Notes under the pieces: generated by a model
Seen by the model: the letters and a program-made list of their open reading frames with translations, nothing else
What the model was told of the DNA's origin: nothing
Databases searched by the model: none
Shown here: positions 1 through 12,084 of the stretch, one piece after another
Layout of the letters: every line of letters starts with the position of its first letter
Position numbering within the stretch: the stretch's first letter is position 1
Made by a program: the position numbers and the translations under genes
Assembly: GCF_038396675.1 (NCBI RefSeq)
Contig: NC_088926.1
Coordinates: 39,659,501-39,723,500, forward strand
Direction: 5' to 3'
From: Hydra vulgaris
Taxonomy: Eukaryota; Cnidaria; Hydrozoa; Anthoathecata; Hydridae
Length of the DNA stretch: 64,000 bases

Positions 1-781
1 TTGGTTTATTAATTGTTGGAATAAAACCATTTTGAAATATAATATTAGTAAGATTTCTGACGTTTTTATTATTTTTATAATCGAGAAAATCTAAATTGAG
101 ATCGCCTACACAATAAATTAGCTTGCCATAAGTATCTTTTTTTGTGACTAAACCTTTAAAGTGTTTGCTAAATGCTTTTATATTACCTGAAGGCGGTTTA
201 TATATGACGTGCAGAATTACGTTTTTGCTGGCATCGTTTAAGACCTCAACGTTTAGTAACTCAAAATCCTTTGTTATTGAGCACATTTCTTTACGCAGTT
301 TAAAATCTAAAGAGTTATGTATGAAAATGCACACTCCACCTCCTATTTTTTCAGATCCTTTTATTTGATGAACAACTTTATAATTATTAAGTTGAAAGTT
401 AGAGTTATTTTCGATTTCTTTATTCCTGCACCATGTTTCTGTTAGACATATAATTTGAAATTTTATTTTAACGCTAAACAAAAATTCTTTAAATTTATTA
501 AAGTTTTTTTGTATACTCCTTATACTTAGATGCAGAATGGATAGTGCATTAACATCAATGTTGCCAATGAGCGTTGAAATGTTCGAGTTGTAATAATAAG
601 AGCTTATATTTTCCTCTCCATCCCCTTCTTTAAAAAAACTAATGTTTAATTCAGGGTTATTTTCGAAAAGTATATTTTTGTTTCTTAGGAAAGCTTTAAG
701 TTTATTTATGTCATTATTATTGCCATTATTATTGGATGTGTAATTTTTTGCATTAAAATTAGATAATAAATTAGTTTCCAT
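1..781 (-). CDS. LINE ORF2, N-terminal endonuclease part (runs off left edge)
   Basis: An open frame of about 260 codons begins with ATG at 781 and reaches the left edge without a stop. The N-terminal ~80 residues are Asn-rich. After them comes an APE-type endonuclease as in non-LTR retrotransposons: an HLSIRSIQKNF segment, ICLTETW carrying the catalytic Glu, a GGGVCIFI strand, YKPPSG, and VGDLNLDFL carrying the catalytic Asp/Asn. The reverse transcriptase would lie outside the window. It starts 44 bp after the end of ORF1 (826), the usual bicistronic LINE order. In APE-type LINEs this nuclease nicks the target DNA. The product resembles the endonuclease at 54505-54995, so I place it with family beta. 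The visible part is undamaged, making it one of the better preserved LINE pieces here. Confidence 0.85.
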   Translation of the reverse strand, partial: METNLLSNFNAKNYTSNNNGNNNDINKLKAFLRNKNILFENNPELNISFFKEGDGEENISSYYYNSNISTLIGNIDVNALSILHLSIRSIQKNFNKFKEFLFSVKIKFQIICLTETWCRNKEIENNSNFQLNNYKVVHQIKGSEKIGGGVCIFIHNSLDFKLRKEMCSITKDFELLNVEVLNDASKNVILHVIYKPPSGNIKAFSKHFKGLVTKKDTYGKLIYCVGDLNLDFLDYKNNKNVRNLTNIIFQNGFIPTINKP

Positions 782-825
782 TTTAAAATAAGAATTTAAA
801 CAATAAAATAACAAATAAAAAAAAT

Positions 826-1621
826 TTACTTTTCTTTGGGAGTCCATTCGCGAATGATTAGTTTATCGTACGATATAACCGCATATTTTCCGCCTTCTCG
901 TTCTTTTTTCAGTTGTTCTCGAAGCTTGTTTCTTATAATTGTAGTTTCGGCGCAGTAGTCTTCGTTTATGTAAATATTTTTTCCTTTTAAATTTTTCGCC
1001 TGTTTTAAAATTTCTACTTTGTCTTTATAGTTTAGTAGCTTAACAACTATTGGGCGAGTTTTGTGTGTGTTTCTCAATCCTGTCCTGTGAGCCCTCTCGA
1101 TTTGTATACTTTTTAAACCAAGTGTATCTTCAAACATCTTTTGTACCTTAGGTTCGCTTACACTCCAATTTTCGTTTTCGCTTTCTTTCAGGCCTTCTAT
1201 TCTGAGGTTGTTCCTTCGTGAACGATCTTCGATTTCTCTAAGCTTATTCTTTATTTTTAGTATTTCGCTATTGTCTTTAATTTTATTGCTTAACTCTTTT
1301 GTTTTTTTCTTTACAACTTCAAATTTATTCGAAATAATCTCATCGTTAGTTTGGATAGATTTCATAATATCACTGCAATCAGATACAAGTGATATAACTT
1401 TTTTATTCGTTTCATCTAAATCCATTGCAATGTTATTAATTTTATATGAGTTTTCCCTTACGACCTTTTCATTCATATCTAGCCGCTCAGTAAGAATTTT
1501 CATATTTGCTGCAGTTATAGATATGAATACTTTTTCGTGATCTTTCAAAAGCTTTTCTCGTTTCTTCTAAAATATCTTTTTTTTGTTTCTCTAGTAAATC
1601 TGAAATCATCTTAATATCCAT
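826..1621 (-). pseudogene. LINE ORF1 protein (coiled coil plus RNA-binding domain), one frameshift near its start
   Basis: From about 1548 down to 826 the frame is open for 240 codons. A long heptad-like helical stretch is followed by the RRNNLRIEGLKE signature and a compact domain (RAHRTG, RPIVVKLLNYKDK, IYINEDY, REGGKYAVI). This is the layout of L1/CR1-type ORF1 nucleic-acid chaperones, which coat LINE RNA. No ATG opens this frame. An ATG at 1621 (MDIKMISDLLEKQKKDILEE) lies in another frame and would join it if one base were added or lost around 1545-1558, so the N-terminus is probably frameshifted. ORF2 follows at 781. Identification as an ORF1p is firm; the exact start is inferred. Confidence 0.75.
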
Positions 1622-1960
1622 TTTAATTTAATTTTTTATTTTTTTATTTTTGAAGCAATAAAAACACGTCTGTTCACCACGATGTTCGGGATGATATGAA
1701 ATATAAACTGTTACTATTTTCTGTTTTACTGTGATTTATTTTAATAAAAACTAAATTCAAAACAAAACTACTAAAAACAAATACAAAATCACAATCTGTC
1801 TTTAAAAAACATTCCAAAGAAATTTATTTAATAATTACTTTCTGTAACTTCCCGTTAAAAAAATTAATATAGTAACTAAAAAAAAAAAAAAATATTTTTA
1901 TAATAATTTATAAATTCCTGTAAAATATATTTTTCTTTAAATTGAATTTTTTTTGAGATA
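1622..1960. other. Presumed 5' flank of the left-edge LINE, then AT-rich sequence
   Basis: About the first 100 bp upstream of ORF1 may be LINE 5' UTR (no clear boundary or target-site duplication seen). The rest is AT-rich with homopolymer runs and no recognisable coding. Confidence 0.3.
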
Positions 1961-1967
1961 TAGTAAC

Positions 1968-2013
1968 TTTTCCTGATGATCCAGCAATGGTGAAACTTTG
2001 TTAAAGAAAAAAG
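1968..2013 (+). ncRNA. Hammerhead-ribozyme-like motif beside a (TA)n tract
   Basis: CTGATGA (1973-1979) is followed by T, a CCA/TGG stem closed by a GCAA tetraloop (1981-1990), T, then GAAAC (1992-1996) and TTTGTT. This is the order of the hammerhead core CUGANGA - stem II - GAAA - short stem III - UH. Departures are a T/T mismatch at the base of stem II, a minimal stem III, and an imperfect stem I (AACTTTT 1965-1971 against AAAAGTT near 2009-2015). The same layout recurs at 6778-6812. Known biology: Penelope-like elements and retrozymes carry minimal type I hammerheads. Activity is doubtful. Confidence 0.4.
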
Positions 2014-2043
2014 TTGAAGAAAAAAGTTAGATAGGTGTTTTTT

Positions 2044-2113
2044 ACTAATTTATTATTGCTCTGTTCTTTAAGAACATTGAGCACATTTGTAATATACACT
2101 AACATAATTTACA

Positions 2114-2117
<4 letters not shown>
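2044..2117 (+). repeat. Dispersed repeat ending at (TA)n; second copy at 59090-59165
   Basis: ACTAATTTATTATTGCTCTG through ACATAATTTACATAT occurs twice in the same orientation, 57 kb apart, each time running directly into a (TA)n tract. It is probably the terminus of an interspersed element, perhaps Penelope-like given the motif just upstream at 1973. Confidence 0.6.
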
Positions 2118-2533
<416 letters not shown>

Positions 2534-2537
<4 letters not shown>

Positions 2538-3266
2538 AGCTGTGGTTACTGGGTCCAAGTCCCTCCTAGATGTTATTAATTAAAAAAGAAATGCCCCTCA
2601 CATTTGTAAAAAGTGCAAAAATTTTGCAAAATTGTCCTTTTAAATGGTTGGGCTCCCTTAATTAAGGTGTGTGGGTGAGCCTAGCTACGGCTCAACGTTA
2701 TTAACACTTTGTAACTTTATTAAAAAATAATGAAAGTGTAACCAACGTTATTGTAACTTTAGGTTTAGTTAGTCGACGTCGCCCAACATGAACCAACATA
2801 AATCCAACGTTGGATTGACATTGTGAGCCCACTGGGTTAGGTCGTTATGAATAAATACAAAACTTATACAAACTCTTTGGAGTTTAATTTTAAAATAGTG
2901 ATGAATAAAGTTTTTAATAACGTTAAAAAGTGACTCAACAATAAAAGAGATTTTAGAAACAATGCTTGAAAAGTTAAAATTATTTAGCTAGTTAGAACTA
3001 ATGCAAGTAGAAAATAGTTACATACAATGTCATTGAATATCAGAGAACTCTTTGTGATCAATTTAAAAAAGTCAAAAAATTTGGCAGCATGTTTTAAAAT
3101 TTGTGATTTTTAATGCCACAGCTTTTATTGTTCTTTGTGAGCAATCAAACAAATTCACCTTCTACAGGCTTATATAAAAATCTTGTTTCTCAGTGGACTA
3201 ACGATTAGCAAAACTTTTAAATAAAGGTCATGGTTTTAAATTTTTTTTGCTTTCGATGTTCCAATT
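2534..3266. other. Non-coding stretch with MITE-like end
   Basis: No ORF worth calling. At 2810-2838 a CCAACGTTGG palindrome is followed by GAGCCCACTGGG, resembling MITE or DNA-transposon termini, and AACGTTA motifs recur from 2690. The rest is AT-rich filler. Confidence 0.3.
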
Positions 3267-3522
3267 GAATCGATGATACAAAAACGTTCTAAGTCTTAAA
3301 AAACATTTTTTCGGGCAACGAGAAAAAACTTATTAAATCCAAAATTATTACTTTAATGAATTCAAAAAAAAAACTCTGGGTGCTTTTTGACATCTTTAAA
3401 TATTAGATTTGTTAAAATATATATCAAAATTTGTGATATATATATATGTGTTATACATAGTTAAAGTTGTCTGACTTAAAAATAGTTTTAATGACTTAGA
3501 ACGTTTTTGTATACATCGATTC
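3267..3522. mobile_element. MITE with ~35-bp terminal inverted repeats (GAATCGATG...), copy A
   Basis: The left end GAATCGATGATACAAAAACG and the right end CGTTTTTGTATACATCGATT C are inverted copies and continue inward through TTCTAAGTC / GACTTAGAA. The 256-bp element is non-coding, has a short (TA)n in the middle, and is flanked by AATT on both sides (3263-3266, 3523-3526), a probable 4-bp target duplication. A second copy lies at 21615-21987 with the same internal sequence but a greatly expanded (TA)n. The transposase family is not determinable from this alone. Confidence 0.8.
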
Positions 3523-4589
3523 AATTAGGATGTCTATTGGCCATGCCGCCACTTTTTGTAAATCTTGCAAACCTATCAAGACCACTTAATTGCTGGCAAA
3601 GTGGTTACATGAAATTGTCAAGAAGCAGATTAGGCACCCTTGTTTCTTTTTTGTAGCAACAATATTAATTTTGATATATTCCAAGTTTTGTGTTGAAAAA
3701 CACTAACAAACTATTAATCAAACAATACAACCTGTACTACAACCAGTATTACAATCTATATTCCACTCACAAAGTAGTTATCAACAGCCATCAAGTGACA
3801 AAAGCAAAAAAACCTGCTGAATTGGATGTTAAAAAAACCTGCTGATTCAAATGTTTGAAAAGACACCAAAACCTTTTTTAATGGGTTTTATGAGTAAATA
3901 TATATTAACAAAATAAAAAACAAATTTTTGAAAGGGTGGTTTTTTAAAAAGAATATAAAGTATTAATTAATAAAAAAAAATAAGCCAACATGCTTTAATT
4001 TGCATTACATTTTAGCCAAGCTAGCACACTTACGTTGGGCCAACGTATGAAAATATATCGGACCATCGGCTGTTTTCTCCGATGCAAAAACAGCGTTGAT
4101 CCAATGTAAGTTTCATTATAATTGTATTTATGAAAAGCTTAATAACGGCGTGATTAAAAATAGTTAGGAAAATTACATTGGTCCAATATATGTAAAGGCA
4201 TCGCAAAAAGTTGCTTGTTTTTCCGATCTAAACCCAACGTTAATCCAATGTATAGGGATTTTTATTTATTTATTTAAAACTTTATTTTCAGTTGATTGTT
4301 TGCATTAGTTCTATAATCAGCATAAACTAATAAAAACCAACACACTAAACTGTATGAGACAACACAAACAAACATACATTTAATTAAAAATAATTTACAT
4401 AGTAAATAATAAAAATGTCAACCAATTCCACAAGTTGGTTACTTTTTAACGTAAAAAATAAAAAAATAAAAAAATTTTTTTTTTTGTCAGATTTTACAAA
4501 AACAAGATTTTCCATATCATTTTAAAATACTTTTTTTGAACATCTTCACACAATTTATTGACATAGTTTTATTGTCTATGGAGTTCCAT
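3523..4589. other. Non-coding, with ACGTTGATCCAATGT-type motifs
   Basis: Between 4020 and 4270 motifs of the type CGTTGATCCAATGTA and CCAACGTA recur in both orientations, as in the array at 24690-24880. The remainder is AT-rich, with no recognisable gene. Confidence 0.4.
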
Positions 4590-4830
4590 AGCGAGCCCAG
4601 ACAGCATACAACTCCGGGCCAGAACTCTGGCGAATCATCGCACGCCGTTGCGACTATATTAATAACGGGCCATTGCTGGCGCAAGTCTGTCAAGTGAATC
4701 AAGCAACTTTTTCACGTAAGGTCAATCATCGCAAAGAGTTGCAGCGGCGTGCGAGATAATGCTAGAGCTCTAGTTAATTGTCATTAGCCACTGCGACGGC
4801 ATTTGATTTTGGGCTAGCACTAGCCTGATT
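4590..4830. repeat. GC-rich interspersed repeat (GGGCCA / CTGGCG / CTAGCACTAGCC motifs)
   Basis: A locally GC-rich block in a ~25-30% GC setting, carrying ATCGCACGCCG, GGGCCATTGCTGGCG and GGGCTAGCACTAGCC. The same vocabulary forms the longer block at 23755-23990, so this is one repeat family. Confidence 0.5.
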
Positions 4831-6594
<1,764 letters not shown>

Positions 6595-6698
6595 ATATTT
6601 AAGGCTGTTTTGTATTATAATAATAAAACAAAACTCATAGTCGTAAAAGTGTGCTCAATATTAAAAAGATACTTCAAATAGAGCGATATACATATATA

Positions 6699-7121
<423 letters not shown>

Positions 7122-7570
7122 GCAGTGGCTACGGTACCGGCTGCTGCATCTTTAGCTGTAGCAGCTAGAGAACCGGCTTGTCTGAGTTCTAGCTAATGAC
7201 AATGACGTAACTGTCAGTTGGTTTACTTTACGTCCGCAATTAGAAACAAATAGCTTTATTAAACCGGCTGGTATTTTGATGAAAATGGATGTTGGAAATT
7301 TGTTTAATTGATTTAATAATCCTTAATGAATATAAAAAAAAAATTTAAATTTATGTTTTATGCGTTCGTAATTTAATAAAACTGATAAATTATATTTTAT
7401 TTATTTGTTATACTTTACTTGTTAAACTTTACTAGTTAAACTTTAGGCACTATTTCAGTTGCCTACCCCAATCATTTTATGATTAATTTTGATAGAGATT
7501 TTCATGCTAATTAAGGATCGTATTACAACATTAATCTAAAAATTTGAGAAAGGCACTCTAATTTGATGTT

Positions 7571-7742
7571 ATATGGTATCACAATGTCATTGTGATACCA
7601 TATGTGTTATTTGTGTCATTTTGATGTTATATGGTAATGTCAATTGTAATTGTGAGATGTTATATGGTAATGTCAATTTTGATGTTATATAGTATGTCAA
7701 TTTGATGTTATATGGTATCAAAATGTCATTGTGATACCATAT
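7571..7742. repeat. Palindromic minisatellite (TGATGTTATATGGTATCA unit)
   Basis: Four degenerate units of GATGTTATATGGTA. Two of them (7571-7603 and 7710-7742) are complete inverted repeats, ATATGGTATCACAATG / CATTGTGATACCATAT around a single T. A further half unit occurs at ~8839. Confidence 0.8.
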
Positions 7743-7755
7743 GTGTCATGTGTGT

Positions 7756-7834
7756 CATTTTAGGACCTAGTCCAGAAGAGAAAGAGCATCATTGTCAATG
7801 ATGCTCTTTCTTTTCTGGACTAGGTCCTAAAATG
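7756..7834. repeat. Hairpin, 39-bp arms
   Basis: CATTTTAGGACCTAGTCCAG... (7756-7794) and its inverted copy (7796-7834) are separated by one base and differ at one position. It could be a tiny foldback insertion or a template-switch inverted duplication. Confidence 0.85.
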
Positions 7835-8089
7835 CATTATAAATGTAGCTTGACCTGCTTTATCTGTCAAGCTTGAGGCTCTCTCCCCTTGACATAAAGT
7901 TTGATCTTTTTCTCTCTTCCATATATAATATTTTAGTTGCTGCTCAAAGGAGGTATCAACTCTAGTTCCATCAATTAAAACTCTTTCTTGCTTGACTCAT
8001 CATTCAGCAAAGTCTCATCCTTATACTGTAAATGTCCCTACATGCTCTGCAAATTTTTATTTGTCTACTTTTTCTTTCTGCACTTCAAC

Positions 8090-8215
8090 TCTTTTGGAAC
8101 TCTCTCCCATCATGTTTTCCTGACTAATGCAACCTACATTTTTAACAATATTATTTGTTTTCTAGTATCTCCCAACTTAATAGTGGATTGCTTGTAACCT
8201 TGTTGTGAGTAAATC
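8090..8215 (+). pseudogene. LINE family alpha, 3'-end remnant
   Basis: TTTGGAACTCTCTCCCATCATGTTTTCCTGACTAAT-type sequence followed by CAACTTAATAGTGGATTGCTTG matches the final coding and 3' UTR of the LINE at 15391-18368 (TTAATTAGTGGCTGCTTGC). Strongly diverged, only the last ~130 bp aligned. Confidence 0.6.
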
Positions 8216-9880
8216 TAAATGTATAAAAATAAAAAAACTGTATAACTTTACATGTTAAATTTATTTTTTATACTTGTTAAACTTTACTTGTTATACTTTA
8301 CTAATTGTACTAATTTGTTTAAGAAAAGCAACAATTGAAAATTATATTATAATATTGTAAAAATAGTGTTAAAAATGCATAAAATTAAAACTTAAAACTT
8401 AACAGCATTTTAAGGAGAAGAGTTCATCAGTTGTGTTGTGTTTTTTCATAAAATACTTTTTGTATTTTAATAAAATTTAAGTATTTTATTAGTAGATAAA
8501 GGACCAAAAAACAAAAATTACTTGTTTTTTATTATTTATGGTTTTACTCCCTGAAACCATTATAATGCTTTTTATTTTTTTTAACTTTTCAAAATTGTAA
8601 TGGTTTTTGTTATTGTTTGATGCTTTTGTTTTTTGGAGTTACTTTTTTTTGTAATAAACAGCAAATAAAGCTGCAAGCATATGTTTGGAGTTGATAGAAA
8701 ACAAAGTGTGTTAAAGAGCAAAAAAGCTTCAATGACTGCTTAAATCGAGAATATTATAATTTATTGTTACTTTTATATTAATACTCTGTAACGTTACCGC
8801 GCTCATATCCATACCTTTTCAGAAACAAGATAAAACATTGTGATACCATATGTTAAAACAGTTTGCAAAGAAACATTTAACATTTCTAGATACTCTAGCT
8901 GATTGATTTGGAATTGGTTATAGTTGTAGTTTTTTTTAATAATGAACAAACTATTTATTTAAGTACAAACTATTTATTTAAATACAATAGTTACATTATT
9001 ACATAATTTGTTTACTACTAATACAATACCTATATTACTAATATACTACATTTTTAAATATTTAAAATATATATCTTGTGGCAATTAGTTCAAATAGAAA
9101 GTAATATTGTTACAATTTTTTGTTACAGCTTTAGTCTCTTCATTCAGCCAGTTCCATTTTACGTTGCTGGAATATTTTCATCCTTCTCTGACATAAATAC
9201 ACAAACATTGGTATCCAATTTTTTGTTGGCACATATGGTTCCTCGTCTAGATTGCTACTATTTTATTGAAGGGCATTGCATGGTAATGAATTTTAAGTAC
9301 CTCACAAACCTTCTGGTCGAACTTTTTAGTATCAATTTTAGAGTTCTGCAACTGTCCCAGTCAATTCGTAATGTGTAATGTCTTTAGTATGTGACTACTG
9401 CAGACTGTTCTGATCTATTTCTCTTGTACTGTGTTTGAGTTGCTATTTTTTGCCAACGTCACACTATTAGGTAAGAATTTTTAAAAGCCTTATTTTATGG
9501 GCAGCTGTATCTTAACTTATTATTAAAAACTCAATTTCAAACAGCTGTCATTCTACTTCCCATAGAATTATATATTAATATTTCTTGACGACTTTAGTGG
9601 TTTTCAAATCTATACTATATGTATTAATTTAGGGCTTGGTAACAACAACTTGTTTTCATTTGACATTCGTCAACTTGCTATCATTATTATATGGATATGT
9701 TATGGTACATTGAAAATTTTATGATTTGTCCTGGCATGACTTTATGTTATGTCATGGCAGATAAATTTTCATGAATTCATTAACTGTGAACAACTCATTG
9801 TGAAGTGAATTTTACTATTAAAAATACTAAAGAAAAAGTTTCTTAAAAAAGCAAAAAGGTTAGTTTTTTATCAATTCTTT
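8216..9880. other. AT-rich interior, no recognisable gene
   Basis: Poly-T and A-rich runs. A 100-codon open frame at 9076-9378 has hydrophobic composition but no motif I recognise and is probably chance. Confidence 0.4.
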
Positions 9881-9884
9881 ATAA

Positions 9885-10096
9885 ATAGCAGTTATGTATA
9901 GCACCATTATATATAGCACCATGATAGCAACAGTATGTTAAATAATAATATTTTAATTCTTTTTTAATATATCGTTGGAAGCCTTTTTTAATTGCTAAAT
10001 CATTTGTTCGACTATCTCGAACATAAAGAGATACAAATCTTGATTTTTCATATTCTTTAATTGCTAGCTTAAGCTCATTAAAATTATTATAAATAT
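9885..10096 (-). pseudogene. FAR1-like zinc-domain fragment (MULE/ZSWIM-type), degraded
   Basis: Reading leftwards from ~10096 gives NELKLAIKEYEKSRFVSLYV, RDSRT, GFQRYIKKELKYYYL and TYCCYHG. This order resembles the N-terminal DNA-binding (FAR1-type, WRKY-GCM1) domain of MULE transposases and SWIM-domain relatives, including a CxxH-like pair. The segment ends in microsatellite-like TATAGCACCATTATATATAG and has no downstream DDE domain. It lies just inside the right TIR of the 7123-10199 element, so it may be the last trace of that element's transposase. Family assignment is by recognition only. Confidence 0.4.
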
Positions 10097-10199
10097 TTAT
10101 AAAAATTATTAGAAACCGGCTGCTGGTTTTCTAATTGTTACTGTTACGTAATGAATATAAATTATGTCATCGGTAAATTAGCTAGAACCCAGACCACTG

Positions 10200-10239
<40 letters not shown>

Positions 10240-10352
10240 ATATATATATATATATATATAATATATTATATATATATAATATATAATATATATATAATAT
10301 ATAATATATATATAATATATAATATATATATATATATAATATATATATATAT
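10200..10352. repeat. (TA)n / (TATAA)n tract
   Basis: TA dinucleotides interspersed with AATATATAATATATATAT units. Confidence 0.9.
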
Positions 10353-12084
10353 TCTTACAACATTAAAAAAAAATGTTACAGAAACAACAACACTCATTAG
10401 TTCAGATTATTTGTAGACATTCTTAATGTAATGCTGTAGTAAATAAGTTTTAACCTGATCAAAAAATTAGGTTTATAAACCGACATAACAAAGGACCCTG
10501 ATTTTTTTAAACATTTAATACAATATAGTGATGTTTACTTATCAAATTTTTTATCTTGAAGCAACATGTGGCAATATTTGTGCTAGACAATAAAATTTTT
10601 TAAGTGAAAAGTATTTGTATTTTTGACAAGACTACCTATATTATGCATTAGCCATTTTTGGCAAAATAAATTTTTTTTTACTTATCATTATGATTCAAGT
10701 CTGTTAGGAATAATTTTAGTATCAAATATAGAAAAAGTTGAACATGTTGCAATTTTAAATGACATTTTTCTCAAGTGTGTCCTGCTGCACATGTTATAGT
10801 TTGTTAAAATTTGTACATAGTTGATTTTTATTCTTGATAACGAAAGTGCTCATTATTTATTTTGTTTTTTTATTATGTGGTGTCTCAATTACACTTAATG
10901 CCTATAATTACTATTTTTAATTACTACATTATAATTACTATTTTTAATTACTAATTTATGAAAACCATGAATAAGTTTTATCATATTGTTAAATTTATAG
11001 ATAAAAAAAACTCTGGCTGTTTTTTCTGTAAAATGGATAACAAATGATATTTGTGAATGGCCATGCTCCTTTAAGACCCACAGCATTAACCAAGTCATTA
11101 AAAAGTGTGAGGATTATATAGATGATTGGATTGATTATAATACAAGTATTTTGTATAACTCTTGTTAGTGATTTTATTTATATTTTTACAAAAATATTTT
11201 TTTTCTATATTATATATTTTTTTGTTTGTTTGTTATTTTAAAGTATTTTTCTAACAATATTTTACTATTTTGACTTTTTTAGTTACATACGACTAAACGA
11301 GAGAAAAATTACCTATAGCAAAAGTTTCTTCAGATTTTTTTTCAAACAACGAGGGTGAAGGTCTGATAAATTTAGAAGAAAACAGATTTCAGAAGAGTCT
11401 TTGCCCTACCAAGTGATGACCATGATCATGATGATTGTGATGATGATATCATTACATAATTATGATGATCATGTGTAATTTAGATGATGATCATCATATC
11501 ATGATGTTGGTTTACTTTCATTATTTTATAGAGATGTACATTATCACAAAATTGTATATTTAAGTTCAGAAACGGACACGCCACAGTTACTGAAAAGAAG
11601 AAAGAAAGTTGTAAGTAATAAAAAAAGACACTTGCTCCAACCCGTGCTATTCCTCCTTTACGTTTTTATGTATTGAAAATTTGACTTCTTCAGATAATTT
11701 AAAAATGAATAACTTTTCAAAGCAAGGCTCTGTTTCTGAACTTTTAAAAGAGGATGTATTTTTATACTTTTTTTGATTGAATATTCTTTTTTCTTATTGT
11801 AACTGAATTCCAAAATGTTCTGAAACAATCTTTTTGTTTGTTTATGTAAACAGGACACAAATATGCATCCAAATTTATCAAGTTAAATTGATGGAAGTAC
11901 TTTTTTTCAAAAGCAATAAGTTTGACAAACTGAGGGGATGGAGACCCATTCTCTTCTACGGTATTGTATTTTATTGACTAGAAAGTTTTTTTTTTTTTTT
12001 TAATGAAGAATTTATTTAAAAAAATGCTTTATAAGGTGACAATATCTTAATTTATTTTTAGCTCTTTAATTCTAGAAAAAGTGC
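10353..12084. other. AT-rich non-coding stretch
   Basis: No supported gene. 11410-11515 is rich in GATGAT/ATCATC triplets (imperfect trinucleotide repeat with internal palindromes). Poly-T runs occur from 11985. Confidence 0.45.

Larger units (their letters stand above)
7123..10199. mobile_element. TIR-bounded ~3.1-kb decayed DNA-transposon-like unit between (TA)n tracts
   Basis: The left end CAGTGG plus GTCTGAGTTCTAGCTAAT (about 7176-7194) matches the inverted right end ATTAGCTAGAACCCAGACCACTG (10177-10199); the left copy carries an extra ~50-bp GC-rich insert (7131-7178). CAG...CTG ends flanked by CG then (TA)n fit a hAT-type or MULE-type element with an 8-bp TA-rich duplication. The interior has no intact transposase, but a degraded FAR1-like zinc-domain fragment sits just inside the right end. 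Other interior sequence (LINE remnant, minisatellite, hairpin) suggests later insertions. Confidence 0.55.

Noticed and set aside
1208..1540. Hydrophobic plus-strand frame resembling a membrane protein
   Set aside because: It is the antisense of the Lys-rich ORF1 coiled coil.
2541..2575. GGGTCCAAGTCCC as a tRNA T-arm
   Set aside because: No box A or acceptor stem at the expected distance.
9076..9378. 100-codon open frame as a gene
   Set aside because: No recognisable domain, surrounded by decayed repeats, AT-rich codon content as in random sequence.
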